Below, one piece after another: positions 17,631 to 26,132 of a stretch of DNA of 64,000 nucleotides (the first letter of the stretch is position 1; every line of letters starts with the position of its first letter). The notes beneath the pieces are model-generated. The model saw only the letters and a program-made list of their open reading frames with translations, was not told the origin of the DNA and ran no database searches. The DNA comes from Ottowia sp. (lineage in GTDB: Bacteria; Pseudomonadota; Gammaproteobacteria; Burkholderiales; Burkholderiaceae_C), in contig NZ_JADJCO010000005.1 of the NCBI RefSeq assembly GCF_016703145.1, positions 62,001 through 126,000 of the forward strand, given 5' to 3'. Made by a program: the position numbers and the translations under genes.

Positions 17631-18692
17631 ATGATGAACACACTCACCCTCGGCGCCAGCGATCTGCGCGTCACCCCCATTTGCCTGGGCACCATGACCT
17701 TCGGCGAGCAGGTGGGCGAGCCGGACGCCCACGCCATCCTCGACCGCGCCATCGAGCGCGGCGTCAACTTCATCGACACGGCCGAGATGTACGCGGTGCC
17801 GCCGCGCGCCGAGACCTACGGCGCCACCGAGGCCATCATCGGCCGCTGGCTGGCGCGGCGCCCCGGCCTGCGCGGGCGCATCGTGCTGGCCAGCAAGGTC
17901 GCCGGCCCCTCGCGCGGCATGCCCTGGGTGCGCCAGGGCCTGGGGCTGACACCCGCCGACATCGTGGCCTCCTGCGACGCCAGCCTGAAGCGCCTGCGGA
18001 CCGACGTCATCGACCTCTACCAGATCCACTGGCCCGAGCGCCACGTGCCCGCCTTTGGCGGCCTGTACTACGACCCGGCCAAGGAAGTGACGCAGACCCC
18101 CATCCGCGAGCAGCTCGACGCCCTGGCCGGGCTGGTGCGCGCCGGCAAGGTGCGCCACGTTGGCCTGTCCAACGAGACGCCCTACGGCGTACACGAATTC
18201 GTGCGCCTGGCCGAGCAGCACGGCCTGCCGCGCATCGCCAGCACGCAGAACCCCTACGCCCTGATCAGCCGCACCTACGACAACGGCCTGGACGAGACCT
18301 GCCACCGCCTGAACGTGAGCCTGCTGGCCTATTCGCCCCTGGCCTTCGGCCTGCTGACGGGCAAGTACGACGCCACCGGCATCCACGCCGCCGACGCGCC
18401 GCGCGGCCGAATGAGCCTGTTCGACCGCATGAAGAACCAGCGCTGGGGCCGCCCCGCCGCGCTGGAGGCCGCACGCCGCTACAACCAGTTGGCGCACGGC
18501 CACGGCCTGACGCCGACGCAACTGGCGCTGGCCTTCTGCTACCGCTCCTGGCGCGTGGCCAGCACCATCATCGGCGTGACCTCCATGGCGCAGCTCGACG
18601 AAGACCTGGACGCCTGGAGCGTGCAACTGTCGCCCGAGATCCTGGCGGCGGTGGACGCCATCCGGCTGGAGCTGCGCGACCCCGCGAATTGA
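17631..18692 (+). CDS. NADP(H)-dependent aldo/keto reductase, Tas-like
   Basis: The 353-residue protein is an aldo-keto reductase of the Tas subgroup. The catalytic tetrad is visible: Asp and Tyr in NFIDTAEMYAVPPRAETYG (residues about 50-68), Lys in IVLASKVAGPSRG, and His in IDLYQIHWPERH. The cofactor-binding C-terminus has LLAYSPLAFGLLTGKY and ASTIIGVTSMAQLDEDL. Two adjacent ATG codons at 17631 and 17634 are possible starts. It precedes ybaK by four bases. The physiological substrate is not known. Confidence 0.92.
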   Translation: MMNTLTLGASDLRVTPICLGTMTFGEQVGEPDAHAILDRAIERGVNFIDTAEMYAVPPRAETYGATEAIIGRWLARRPGLRGRIVLASKVAGPSRGMPWVRQGLGLTPADIVASCDASLKRLRTDVIDLYQIHWPERHVPAFGGLYYDPAKEVTQTPIREQLDALAGLVRAGKVRHVGLSNETPYGVHEFVRLAEQHGLPRIASTQNPYALISRTYDNGLDETCHRLNVSLLAYSPLAFGLLTGKYDATGIHAADAPRGRMSLFDRMKNQRWGRPAALEAARRYNQLAHGHGLTPTQLALAFCYRSWRVASTIIGVTSMAQLDEDLDAWSVQLSPEILAAVDAIRLELRDPAN

Positions 18693-18696
18693 GCCC

Positions 18697-19188
18697 GTGG
18701 CCAAGCCCGTCCGCGTCAGCGAAACGCCGGCCACCGCGCTGCTGCGCGCGCACGGCATCGCTTTCACCGAGCACCCCTACGAATACGTCGAGCACAGCGG
18801 CGCCGAACACAGCGCCGAGGTGCTGGGCTTCGACCCCTTCAGCGTGGTCAAGACGCTGGTGATGCAGGACCAGGACACCCGGCCGCTGATCGTGCTGATG
18901 CACGGCAACCGCAAGGTCAGCACCAAGAACCTGGCGCGCCAGATCGGCGCCAAGTCGGTCGAGCCCTGCAAGCCCGAAGTCGCCAACCGCCACAGCGGCT
19001 ACCTGGTGGGCGGCACCTCACCCTTCGGCACGCGGCGCGCCATGCCGGTGTACGTCGAATCGACCGTTCTCGATCTGCCGCGCATCGCGATCAATGGCGG
19101 GCGGCGCGGTTACCTGATTGGCATCGAGCCACGGGTGTGCATGCAACTGCTGGGGGCCAAGCCCGTGCAGTGCGCGATCGAGCTGTAG
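18697..19188 (+). CDS. ybaK: Cys-tRNA(Pro) deacylase
   Basis: The 163-residue protein belongs to the YbaK/EbsC trans-editing family, which clears Cys mischarged on tRNA-Pro. Family features are FDPFSVVKTLVMQD, the catalytic Lys region (GNRKVSTKNLARQIGAK) and the signature LVGGTSPFGTRRAMPVYVE. Translation starts at a GTG four bases after the aldo-keto reductase stop, indicating coupling. It converges with the XRE regulator with only four bases between stop codons. Confidence 0.93.
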   Translation: MAKPVRVSETPATALLRAHGIAFTEHPYEYVEHSGAEHSAEVLGFDPFSVVKTLVMQDQDTRPLIVLMHGNRKVSTKNLARQIGAKSVEPCKPEVANRHSGYLVGGTSPFGTRRAMPVYVESTVLDLPRIAINGGRRGYLIGIEPRVCMQLLGAKPVQCAIEL

Positions 19189-19192
19189 CGGC

Positions 19193-19597
19193 TCAGGCGT
19201 CGGTCCGCGCCGGCCGATCGTCGCCCAGCAGCACGGCGACGAGTTCGCGCACCAACTGAAACTGCCTGGCGTTCAGCCGGTCCATGTCCTCGACCAGCGC
19301 CTGTCGCGCAGCCGCCACGTCGCCAGTTGCCGGGGCCGCTGCGCTGGCTGAGCCTTCGCCGAACCGCAGCCATTCGGCCGGCACGCGCAGCCACTGGGCC
19401 AGCACCTGGATGCGTGCCTGAGTGGGAATGGCCTCGCCAATCAGCCATTTGCGTGCCGCGTGCAATGTGATCCCGCGCTCGCTGCGCAGGTTGAATTCCC
19501 GTGCCAGCCCCGACGCACCCAGCGCTTTCCAGCCGGCCTGATCGAGCGCCTGGCGAAGGCGCTGACTGAAGCCTTCCTGCTCGCTCACCGTGTTCAT
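19193..19597 (-). CDS. Small helix-turn-helix DNA-binding protein
   Basis: The 134-residue protein has an N-terminal HTH of the XRE/phage-repressor type: LAREFNLRSERGITLHAARKWLIGEAIPTQARIQVLAQWLRV, residues about 30-72, followed by an Ala-rich linker and a short C-terminal helix (ARQFQLVRELVAVLL). It resembles small chromosomal or prophage repressors. It is divergent from an exported protein gene; the gap holds tgacagatagtcagtca at 19620-19636, a partial dyad that may be its operator. The target is unknown. Confidence 0.75.
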   Translation of the reverse strand: MNTVSEQEGFSQRLRQALDQAGWKALGASGLAREFNLRSERGITLHAARKWLIGEAIPTQARIQVLAQWLRVPAEWLRFGEGSASAAAPATGDVAAARQALVEDMDRLNARQFQLVRELVAVLLGDDRPARTDA

Positions 19598-19807
19598 CGT
19601 GGGGATGGTGGCGATGGGTTGACAGATAGTCAGTCAAAAAAACTTGATCAATTGTAAATTCTCGATGCAGAATACGTCCTGATACAGAAAGTCAGGAGGG
19701 GTCGCCGCGCATCGTCGAGCTGGGAACGAAGACCCAGGCCAGCAACATGAACTGGCTGCCGTGCCCGCAATTGGCCGATCTCAATGTCATCAACTTGGAG
19801 GATTGAA

Positions 19808-20299
19808 ATGACGAACGGATGGAAAACATGGGCGCCAGCACGCTGCGGCCGGCTGCTCTTGCTGTGTGTCGGCCTGGCCGTCGCGCAAACAGCGCTTGCG
19901 GAGCCCTCGGAGGCCCAGATGCGGGCGGCGATCGAGGCGAAGTTCGGCAACGTCAACGCCGGCGCCGACGAAACGGCGCAGCGCTGCAACAACCGTGAAT
20001 ACAACCGCGGCCAGGGCGATCCGGTGCTGGCGATGCAGTGCCTCGCGTACGGCATCGGCGGTGGCGTGACCAATGGCGGGCGCAATGCGCGCGCGCCGCA
20101 GTTCAAGCTGACGCGCTTCGAGAAGATCGCGTGCGAGAAGGCGCAGGGCAAGGCCGGCTACCTGTGCGACTACGTCATGGGCTATGGCAGCAACATGGCG
20201 AGCAACTCGCCGGCCATCGAAGGAATGATGCGCAGCGGCGCGGCGACCCAGGGCCGCTTTGTCAAGCGTGACGGCGGCTGGATTGCGCTGGACAACTGA
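19808..20299 (+). CDS. Small exported protein of unknown function
   Basis: The 163-residue protein has a clear Sec signal (LLLLCVGLAVAQTALAEP) and a mature Cys-containing domain (QRCNNREYNRGQGDPVLAMQ; LTRFEKIACEKAQGKAGYLC), then a terminal VKRDGGWIALDN. I do not recognise a family. The ATG at 19808 was chosen because ggaggattga lies just before it; the frame could open at an upstream start with no such site. It is probably periplasmic. Confidence 0.72.
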   Translation: MTNGWKTWAPARCGRLLLLCVGLAVAQTALAEPSEAQMRAAIEAKFGNVNAGADETAQRCNNREYNRGQGDPVLAMQCLAYGIGGGVTNGGRNARAPQFKLTRFEKIACEKAQGKAGYLCDYVMGYGSNMASNSPAIEGMMRSGAATQGRFVKRDGGWIALDN

Positions 20300-20565
20300 A
20301 CCAGGCTCCCTGAGAAGCGCCATGCAGTCCCTTTCTTTTGGGGTTGGGTCGCATGCTTGCATCGCAGACGCTTGGCGTCGGGGAAACAGCCTTCTTTGGC
20401 GGTATTGCCGACCCTGGACAGCCTTTCAACGAAACGGCGGTACTCATGCCGTGCGTGTCCGATAAACGCTTGCGGCCGGAGGTGGGTTTCCACCCCAAGA
20501 AAAGTATTTTGTCGGGCAGTTGAAAAAACTTTAGAACAGTTCTGTCAGAAACAAAAGGAGAAAAA
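20300..20565. other. Intergenic stretch without a supported gene
   Basis: Open frames of 60-100 codons exist on both strands but overlap each other, lack ribosome sites and show no recognisable family. Near the end, ttgaaa at 20520 and the dyad agaacagttct at 20533-20543 could be promoter elements for the leader ORF and lipoprotein that follow. Confidence 0.4.
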
Positions 20566-20631
20566 ATGAGGCTATTCACTTGGACTTGGCTGAGCGCCGG
20601 CATCCGCCGTGCCTGCGTGTCCTCAATCTAG
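20566..20631 (+). CDS. Putative 21-residue leader peptide
   Basis: A strong ribosome site (aaaaggagaaaa) precedes ATG and a 21-codon ORF (MRLFTWTWLSAGIRRACVSS and one more residue) ending in TAG. The same frame continues open after the TAG into the downstream lipoprotein. It may be a leader peptide or a gene start truncated by a nonsense mutation. Expression is inferred only from the ribosome site. Confidence 0.35.
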   Translation: MRLFTWTWLSAGIRRACVSSI

Positions 20632-20733
20632 TTGTTCAGCCGAATTGATGACATCCTGAAGAACCTGGCGCCGCCGAGGCCTGCTGGGCGGAAATCCGAA
20701 GCTGGAATTCAAGACAAAAAGAGGAAACCGAGA

Positions 20734-21615
20734 ATGAGGAATGGAAAGATGACCTTGCTGGGGGCGCTGGTCGTCGCCACGCTGGCGGCTTGCGGCGGCG
20801 ATGGCGATGGCGATGGATCGGATTCGGCGCCGCCGCCGTCGGGTGCACCGGCTCCCGCCCCCGCCCCCAGTCCGGCACCCGCCCCGGCACCTGCACCTGC
20901 ACCTGCACCTGCACCTGCACCAGGGCCGGCATCCCAGGCTGGGTCAGGGCGCGATTGCGTCAACCCAGACCTTCACAAGGTGGGCACGGTGTACTCGTAC
21001 GAGGTACGGAACAGCGGGGCCGAGAACGGGGAGTCGCTCTGGGAGCATGCCGTCAAGCGCGAAGCCGAATTCAATGGTTATGCCGGGTCGGTGGAGCACG
21101 AGATCAAGACCACGATAAAGCCGGCGGGACAACCGACGAGGAGCGGTCTTCAATATCTCTATGAGCGCCTGGCGGAATCGACCGTTTTCCGCTATGGCAT
21201 GGTGATTCCCACGGTGCTCGGCCAAGGCATTCCCGATGTGGTGATCACCACGGTGTACGAGCCGCCTGTCGGGTTCAGGGCGCTGGCGCTGGGTGTCGGC
21301 GAGTCTTATGCTCTCGAGTTGCAGGGCACGGTTTCCGCCACCGGCGGTCCGACCGGAAGCGTGCCTCCGGTTCAGCTTTCCGAGCACTGGACGGAAACCT
21401 ACTTGGGCCAGGAGACCGTCACGGTGCCGGCGGGTACGTTCACCACGTGCAAGGTCTGGACCCAAGTCATCGGGACTGACAGCGATGTCATTAATTGGGT
21501 GGCCAAGGGTTCCGGGTTGCCGGTGCGTAGTCTTCAGCGCGCGGAGGGCAAGGAATGGCTGAGCGAATTGCTGCCCGGCGCTACCCTCAACGGCGAGCCG
21601 ATCCGCATCGAGTGA
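20734..21615 (+). CDS. Lipoprotein with Ala-Pro repeat stalk
   Basis: The 293-residue protein has a lipoprotein signal (MTLLGALVVATLAACGG), an acidic GDGDGDG stretch, then an Ala-Pro repeat of about 15 units (residues 37-66) that would form an extended spacer, and a C-terminal beta-rich domain with two Cys (SGRDCVNPD; GTFTTCKVWTQV). The domain part ETVTVPAGTFTTCKVW resembles a motif common in uncharacterised lipoproteins. The ATG at 20734 follows agaggaaaccgag. It is probably anchored to the outer membrane; the function is unknown. Confidence 0.75.
   Translation: MRNGKMTLLGALVVATLAACGGDGDGDGSDSAPPPSGAPAPAPAPSPAPAPAPAPAPAPAPAPGPASQAGSGRDCVNPDLHKVGTVYSYEVRNSGAENGESLWEHAVKREAEFNGYAGSVEHEIKTTIKPAGQPTRSGLQYLYERLAESTVFRYGMVIPTVLGQGIPDVVITTVYEPPVGFRALALGVGESYALELQGTVSATGGPTGSVPPVQLSEHWTETYLGQETVTVPAGTFTTCKVWTQVIGTDSDVINWVAKGSGLPVRSLQRAEGKEWLSELLPGATLNGEPIRIE
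20891..20920 (+). repeat. Five tandem ctgcac hexamers in the Ala-Pro stalk
   Basis: Five perfect copies of ctgcac encode Pro-Ala dipeptides. Because the unit is six bases, slippage would change the stalk length without shifting the frame. Confidence 0.85.
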
Positions 21616-21718
21616 GCATGGCCGCCATGGCGGCCGTACCCCATCCGGGTTCACTGGCAAAATAGCCATCTGGTCCGCGCCGATCCATCGCGGACAGCTA
21701 TTGATTCAGGAGTAACCC

Positions 21719-22348
21719 GTGAACTCTCTCGGCCCCTTGCTGGCGGCCCTGGCCGCCTACCTGGTCGGCTCGCTCAGCTTCGCCGTCATCGTCAGCCGCG
21801 CCATGGGCCTGGCCGACCCGCGCACCTTTGGCAGCGGCAACCCCGGCGCTACCAACGTGCTGCGCTCCGGCTCCAAGGCGGCGGCCGTCGTCACGCTGCT
21901 GCTCGACGCCGCCAAGGGCTGGCTGCCGGTGATGCTGGTCAAGTGGTTCGGCCCGGCCTACGGGCTGGGCGAGGGCACGCAGGCGCTGGTGGGCGTAGCG
22001 GCTTTCCTGGGACATTTGTGGCCCGTGTTCTTCCGCTTCCATGGCGGCAAGGGCGTGGCCACGGCGGCGGGGGTGCTGCTGGCCTTCGAGCCGTGGCTGG
22101 GCGTGGCGACGCTGGCCACCTTCCTCATCATCGCCATGTTCTTCCGCTATGCGTCGCTGGCGTCCATGGTGGCGGCGGTGTTCGCGCCGGCCTACTACCT
22201 GCTGGGCGACGGCGTGGGGTGGGCCGCCTCGGGCGCCAAGACGCTGGCCATGGCGGCCATGGGCGTGCTGCTGCTGGTGCGCCACCGCGAGAACATCCGC
22301 CGCCTGCTGGCCGGCACCGAATCGAAACTGGGAGCGAAGAAGCCATGA
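21719..22348 (+). CDS. plsY: Acyl-phosphate:glycerol-3-phosphate acyltransferase
   Basis: The 209-residue integral membrane protein makes lysophosphatidic acid from acyl-phosphate and glycerol-3-phosphate, the first step of phospholipid synthesis. The three conserved PlsY motifs are visible: motif 1 in GSLSFAVIVSRAMGLADPRTFGSGNPGATNVLR-type sequence (SGNPGATN near residue 40), motif 2 with the GGKGVATAAGVLLAF loop near residue 110, and motif 3 in VLLLVRHRENIRRLLAGTE. The start is GTG at 21719, after caggagtaaccc. The stop overlaps the ridA start. Confidence 0.94.
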   Translation: MNSLGPLLAALAAYLVGSLSFAVIVSRAMGLADPRTFGSGNPGATNVLRSGSKAAAVVTLLLDAAKGWLPVMLVKWFGPAYGLGEGTQALVGVAAFLGHLWPVFFRFHGGKGVATAAGVLLAFEPWLGVATLATFLIIAMFFRYASLASMVAAVFAPAYYLLGDGVGWAASGAKTLAMAAMGVLLLVRHRENIRRLLAGTESKLGAKKP

Positions 22349-22701
22349 GCAGCACCATCACCCGCCTGTGCGTGTCGCGGCGCTACAGCGAGGCCGCCGT
22401 GTTCAACGGCATCGTGTACCTGGGCGGCATGGTGCCCGAGAGCGGCGCCACCGACATCCGCGGCCAGACCGCCGACGTGCTGGCGCAAATCGACGCCCAC
22501 CTGGCCGCCTGCGGCAGCGACAAGGCGCGCATCCTGCGCGTGCAGATCTTCCTGGCCGACATCGCCGACATCGGCGCGATGAACGAGGTGTGGGACGACT
22601 GGGCCGCCCCCGGCCACGCGCCGCCGCGCGCCACCGTGCAGGCGGCGCTGGCCGACCCGGCGTGGCGCATCGAGGTGGTGGTGACCGCCGCGCAGCGCTG
22701 A
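22345..22701 (+). CDS. RidA family protein
   Basis: The 118-residue protein is a RidA/YjgF/YER057c homologue; canonical RidA deaminates reactive enamine/imine intermediates. The fold signature appears in YSEAAVFNGIVYLGGMVPE and RILRVQIFLADIADIGAMNEVW, with the terminal APPRATVQAALADPAWRIEVVVTAA. The key Arg in PPRATVQ is present. It overlaps plsY by ATGA. Some RidA subgroups lack deaminase activity, so the exact role is open. Confidence 0.9.
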   Translation: MSSTITRLCVSRRYSEAAVFNGIVYLGGMVPESGATDIRGQTADVLAQIDAHLAACGSDKARILRVQIFLADIADIGAMNEVWDDWAAPGHAPPRATVQAALADPAWRIEVVVTAAQR

Positions 22702-22704
22702 CGA

Positions 22705-22772
22705 TATTGCTATATTAATAGTAGCTACAGACCCAATACCGGCGCCGGCTAAGGCCAGATTTGGCCTTGAAA
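22705..22772 (+). repeat. Dispersed palindrome-plus-tail repeat after ridA
   Basis: The core tgctatattaatagtagct is followed by cccaataccggcgccggct and gccagatttggccttgaaat, a well-preserved tail. It lies between the convergent ridA and yajQ genes. Confidence 0.75.
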
Positions 22773-22855
22773 TCGCCCGTCGACGCCGGGCGAGCGTGAA
22801 CTGGTCGGCAGCGCGCTGACCGCGGCGGCCCACCAGGATTTGGTGGCCCGCTTCC

Positions 22856-23341
22856 TCAGTCCCGGAAGTTGTCGAAGGACAAGGGCAGATCGGCCATCTC
22901 CTTGCGCACCAGCGCCATCACGGCCTGCAGATCGTCGCGCTTGGGCGCGGTGACGCGCACCGCGTCGCCCTGGATGGCGGCCTGCACCTTCAGCTTGCTG
23001 TCCTTGATGAGCTTCTGGATCTTCTTGCCGTCCTCGGTGGCGATGCCGTTGCGCACCTTGATGGCCTGCTTGACCTTGTCGCCGCCGATCTTCTGCACCG
23101 CGCCCTTGTCCAGGAAGCGCACGTCCACGTTGCGCTTGGCCAGCTTGTTGCGCAGGATTTCCTCCACCTGTTGCAACTGGAAATCGGCGTCGCCGAAGAC
23201 GGTGATCTCCTTGTCCTTCAGCTCGATGGCGGCGGACGTGCCCTTGAAGTCGAAGCGCGTGCCGATCTCCTTGGCGGCGTTCTCCACCGCGTTTTTCACT
23301 TCCACCATGTCGGGTTCGCAGACCGTGTCGAAGGAGGGCAT
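22856..23341 (-). CDS. yajQ: YajQ family nucleotide-binding protein
   Basis: The 161-residue protein has the YajQ hallmarks MPSFDTVCEPDMVEVKNAV at the start, FDFKGTSAAIELKDKEI, and the terminal LMALVRKE-type segment ending LPLSFDNFRD. Members bind cyclic di-GMP in Xanthomonas and are otherwise poorly defined nucleic-acid or nucleotide-binding proteins. It is divergent from murB, with about 50 bp between starts. The function beyond the family is not inferable. Confidence 0.94.
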   Translation of the reverse strand: MPSFDTVCEPDMVEVKNAVENAAKEIGTRFDFKGTSAAIELKDKEITVFGDADFQLQQVEEILRNKLAKRNVDVRFLDKGAVQKIGGDKVKQAIKVRNGIATEDGKKIQKLIKDSKLKVQAAIQGDAVRVTAPKRDDLQAVMALVRKEMADLPLSFDNFRD

Positions 23342-23392
23342 GGGTACCTTTTGCTGTCGGATTGAACGAATGACGAATGCGACAATTCTCCC

Positions 23393-24445
23393 ATGATCGT
23401 GGAACGCAACGTGCCCCTGCAGCCGCTCAACACCTTCGGCATCGCCGCGCGCGCCGGCGCGCTGGTGCGGGTGCGCGGCGAGGCCGACGTGCGCGCGCTG
23501 CTGGCGCAGCCCGAGCTGGCGCCGCAGCCCAAGTTCATCCTCGGCGGCGGCAGCAACATCGTGCTGACGGGCGACGTCAAGCCCGTGGTGCTGAAGGTCG
23601 AGGTGCCCGGCCGCCGCGTGGCCGGCGAGACGGCGCGCCACACCATCGTCGAGGCTGGCGCGGGCGAGAACTGGCACGACTTCGTCGGCTGGACGCTGGA
23701 TCAGGGCCTGCCCGGCCTGGAGAACCTGGCCCTCATCCCCGGCACCGTCGGCGCCAGCCCGGTGCAGAACATCGGCGCCTACGGGGTCGAGCTGCAGGAC
23801 CGCTTCCACTCGCTCGACGCCATCGACCTGCGCACCGGCGAGCTGTTCACGCTGGACGCGGCGCACTGCGGCTTCGGCTACCGCGACTCGGTGTTCAAGC
23901 ACGCGCCCGCGCAGCCCGGCGGCCTGGGCCTGGCCGGCCGCGCGCTGATCCTGCGCGTGCGCCTGGCCCTGCCCAAGGCGTGGCAACCCGTGCTGGGCTA
24001 CCTGGACCTGGAGCGCCGGATGCAGGAGACCGGCATCACCCAGCCCGGCGCGCGGCAGATCCACGACTGGATCGTCGCCATCCGCCGCGCCAAGCTGCCC
24101 GACCCGGCCGTCATCGGCAACGCCGGCAGCTTCTTCAAGAACCCCACCGTCACCCCCGAGCAGTGCCAGGACATCATCGGCCGCGACCCCAAGGTGGTGC
24201 ACTACCCCATGCCCGACGGCAGCGTCAAGCTGGCCGCCGGCTGGCTCATCGACGCCTGCGGCTGGAAGGGCAAGAGCGTGGGCAACGCGGCCGTGTACGA
24301 CCGGCAGGCGCTGGTGCTGGTCAACCGCGGCGGGCCTGAGCGGCCGGCCACGGGGGGCGAGGTGATGACGCTGGCGAAGGCGATTCAGACCAGTGTGTAT
24401 GAGCGGTTCGGGATTCGGCTGGAGCCGGAGCCGGTGGTGGTGTAG
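23393..24445 (+). CDS. murB: UDP-N-acetylenolpyruvoylglucosamine reductase
   Basis: The 350-residue flavoprotein reduces UDP-GlcNAc-enolpyruvate to UDP-MurNAc in peptidoglycan synthesis. It starts VERNVPLQPLNTFGIAARA, has FAD-binding FILGGGSNIVLTGD and LENLALIPGTVGASPVQNIGAYG, and the catalytic Ser in GNAGSFFKNPTV near residue 242. The extra central segment is that of type I (Escherichia coli-like) MurB. Length is normal. Confidence 0.96.
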   Translation: MIVERNVPLQPLNTFGIAARAGALVRVRGEADVRALLAQPELAPQPKFILGGGSNIVLTGDVKPVVLKVEVPGRRVAGETARHTIVEAGAGENWHDFVGWTLDQGLPGLENLALIPGTVGASPVQNIGAYGVELQDRFHSLDAIDLRTGELFTLDAAHCGFGYRDSVFKHAPAQPGGLGLAGRALILRVRLALPKAWQPVLGYLDLERRMQETGITQPGARQIHDWIVAIRRAKLPDPAVIGNAGSFFKNPTVTPEQCQDIIGRDPKVVHYPMPDGSVKLAAGWLIDACGWKGKSVGNAAVYDRQALVLVNRGGPERPATGGEVMTLAKAIQTSVYERFGIRLEPEPVVV

Positions 24446-24590
24446 AGGTTGGCGGGTTTCGGCCACTTGCGATCGTAGGCGACTGGCTCGTATCTGGAAG
24501 CCAATCATGGATCGAGAAGGGTATTAACGGTACCCACCCGTAAAATTAGAAAATTCAGTGCGTCAAGTAATCAGTAAGGAAGATGGTTCC

Positions 24591-25835
24591 GTGAGCTTGG
24601 CACTAGAGAAAATTAAAGCAGCCGCGTTCGGTGGCACCCTTGCTTACGAAATGGCCCGAATGGAAGAGGAGCGGTCGTCCTGGCGCAAGGCCATGCTCGA
24701 AACCGACCTCATCGGCAAGCAGGTGCGAGAGCTTGCAGAGAGCTCAGCCTATGCACAGGTGGCGAAGGAACTCAAAGCCTTGCAATCGCCTGCCATGTTC
24801 ATTGCCCAGCAGTACCAAGACCTCTTGGGGCCTAGCTCTGCCATTGAGTCTGCCTTTAAATCCTGGCAGGAGTCCGAGCGTGTCCAGATGAAGCAGATGC
24901 GAAAGATGTTCGATCCGATGGCCGACATTCGCAAAAGCGTTCTGGGGGACACCTCCACGCAGCAGTTCATCAAGGAGCTCACGGAAGGCAGCTCCGTCCG
25001 CGACTACGCGAAAGAGATTGCGGAGCGGCCTTTGGGCATTGGGTCGGTGGCCCAGATGCTGGCACAGCAGGCAGAGGACTCTCGGGCTCAGACGAAGAGG
25101 CTTTTTGAAGACCTGGGTGTGGGTCGCAGCATCCAGAGCTACCTAAAAGACTTCGAGCACATCAACAAGCAGTGGACGGTGCCTAATGAAATTCTAGGCA
25201 TCGTAGGCTCATTTAAAGAGCTTCAGGACCAGCTTGGTAATGTCGCGTTGCCCACCATCGATTGGGGCTCAGCAGCCGCTTTGGCAAAGGCGCTGGGACC
25301 CGATGGCATCCAAGAGCAATTGGCCCTGCTGGGCATCGAGCCAGACGGCTCCATGCACGAGCCTGCTGAGAAGCCCGAGAGAGGGCTACTCAGTCGCAAA
25401 CAATCGGATGCAGTGGCTTTGGTGAGCTTGCTGCTGGGCATCCTATTCTTCCTCTATCAGGAAATTTCGAGCCAGCAGGACAAGGCCAAGACGGAGGCCT
25501 TTCAAATGCAAACCACGGCCACCTTGCAGGTGCAGACGCAGCAGATTCAGGCCCTCACTGTCCTGATTGAAAAAGCCTTGGTTCAGACAGCACAGGAACC
25601 CGAAGAGCGCTTTGTCATGCGTGAACGTCCTGCCACTGTCCGTCTAAAACCCGAACACGGATCAGCCGTGGAGGGGAAGCTCATGCCCAATGAGGTGGTG
25701 CGAGCCATAGAAAAAGACGGCAAATGGGTTGAGATCGAGTATTACCACTGGCTGCATGAGGAGTACCGCACGGGCTGGGTTATGAAGAAATACCTAGAGC
25801 GCGTTCCTGCCAACTATCTCAAGGCCAAACCGTAG
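24591..25835 (+). CDS. Orphan membrane protein with C-terminal SH3-like domain
   Basis: The 414-residue protein has a long polar, helix-forming N-terminal region (residues 1-270), one transmembrane segment (DAVALVSLLLGILFFLYQEI, near 285), a Gln-rich helix (QTQQIQALTVLIEKALVQ) and a C-terminal SH3b-like domain (VRLKPEHGSAVEGKLMPNEVV; YRTGWVMKKYLERV). The GTG at 24591 has aaggaag nine bases upstream; an in-frame GTG at 24558 is the alternative. Base composition is clearly less GC-rich than the flanking genes, suggesting transfer. I do not recognise the N-terminal family. Confidence 0.72.
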   Translation: MSLALEKIKAAAFGGTLAYEMARMEEERSSWRKAMLETDLIGKQVRELAESSAYAQVAKELKALQSPAMFIAQQYQDLLGPSSAIESAFKSWQESERVQMKQMRKMFDPMADIRKSVLGDTSTQQFIKELTEGSSVRDYAKEIAERPLGIGSVAQMLAQQAEDSRAQTKRLFEDLGVGRSIQSYLKDFEHINKQWTVPNEILGIVGSFKELQDQLGNVALPTIDWGSAAALAKALGPDGIQEQLALLGIEPDGSMHEPAEKPERGLLSRKQSDAVALVSLLLGILFFLYQEISSQQDKAKTEAFQMQTTATLQVQTQQIQALTVLIEKALVQTAQEPEERFVMRERPATVRLKPEHGSAVEGKLMPNEVVRAIEKDGKWVEIEYYHWLHEEYRTGWVMKKYLERVPANYLKAKP

Positions 25836-25876
25836 GCGCCGTTGGGCAGAGGCCATGCGAGTAAACGCGGGGAATG

Positions 25877-26023
25877 TCAGCTCTTCTCAATTTTTGATCT
25901 TGAGCCGCCGCTTTTGTAGTAGTCAACCGGGTGGACGACGGCTTTCTCGTCCCACTGAGCAACCACGGGTTGTGATGTGACGAGAGTACCCAGGTGAGAT
26001 CGGATCAAACCGTTAGTGGTCAT
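25877..26023 (-). CDS. Possible 48-residue protein in the low-GC island
   Basis: The ORF MTTNGLIRSHLGTLVTSQPV and on ends with HPVDYYKSGGSRSKIEKS. The composition looks protein-like, it lies in the accessory stretch convergent with the orphan membrane gene, and no other gene covers it. It may be the remnant C-terminus of a larger transferred gene. No family is recognised and no strong ribosome site is seen. Confidence 0.3.
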   Translation of the reverse strand: MTTNGLIRSHLGTLVTSQPVVAQWDEKAVVHPVDYYKSGGSRSKIEKS

Positions 26024-26132
26024 TAAGCCGGTAATCACCGCTGACCTGTGTACGACAGCTATCTGGCTTTGAATTCAACGTTCGCAAGGAGGCACTAGGT
26101 CGATCTCGGTATTGCACCGTCAGCGTTGCCTT

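Noticed and set aside
20182..20493. A 103-codon reverse-strand frame across the end of the exported protein gene
   Set aside because: It overlaps a gene with signal peptide and ribosome site, and has no recognisable features of its own.
20860..20935. Tandem repeats as a possible CRISPR or VNTR array
   Set aside because: They are simple hexamers encoding an Ala-Pro stalk, with no spacers.
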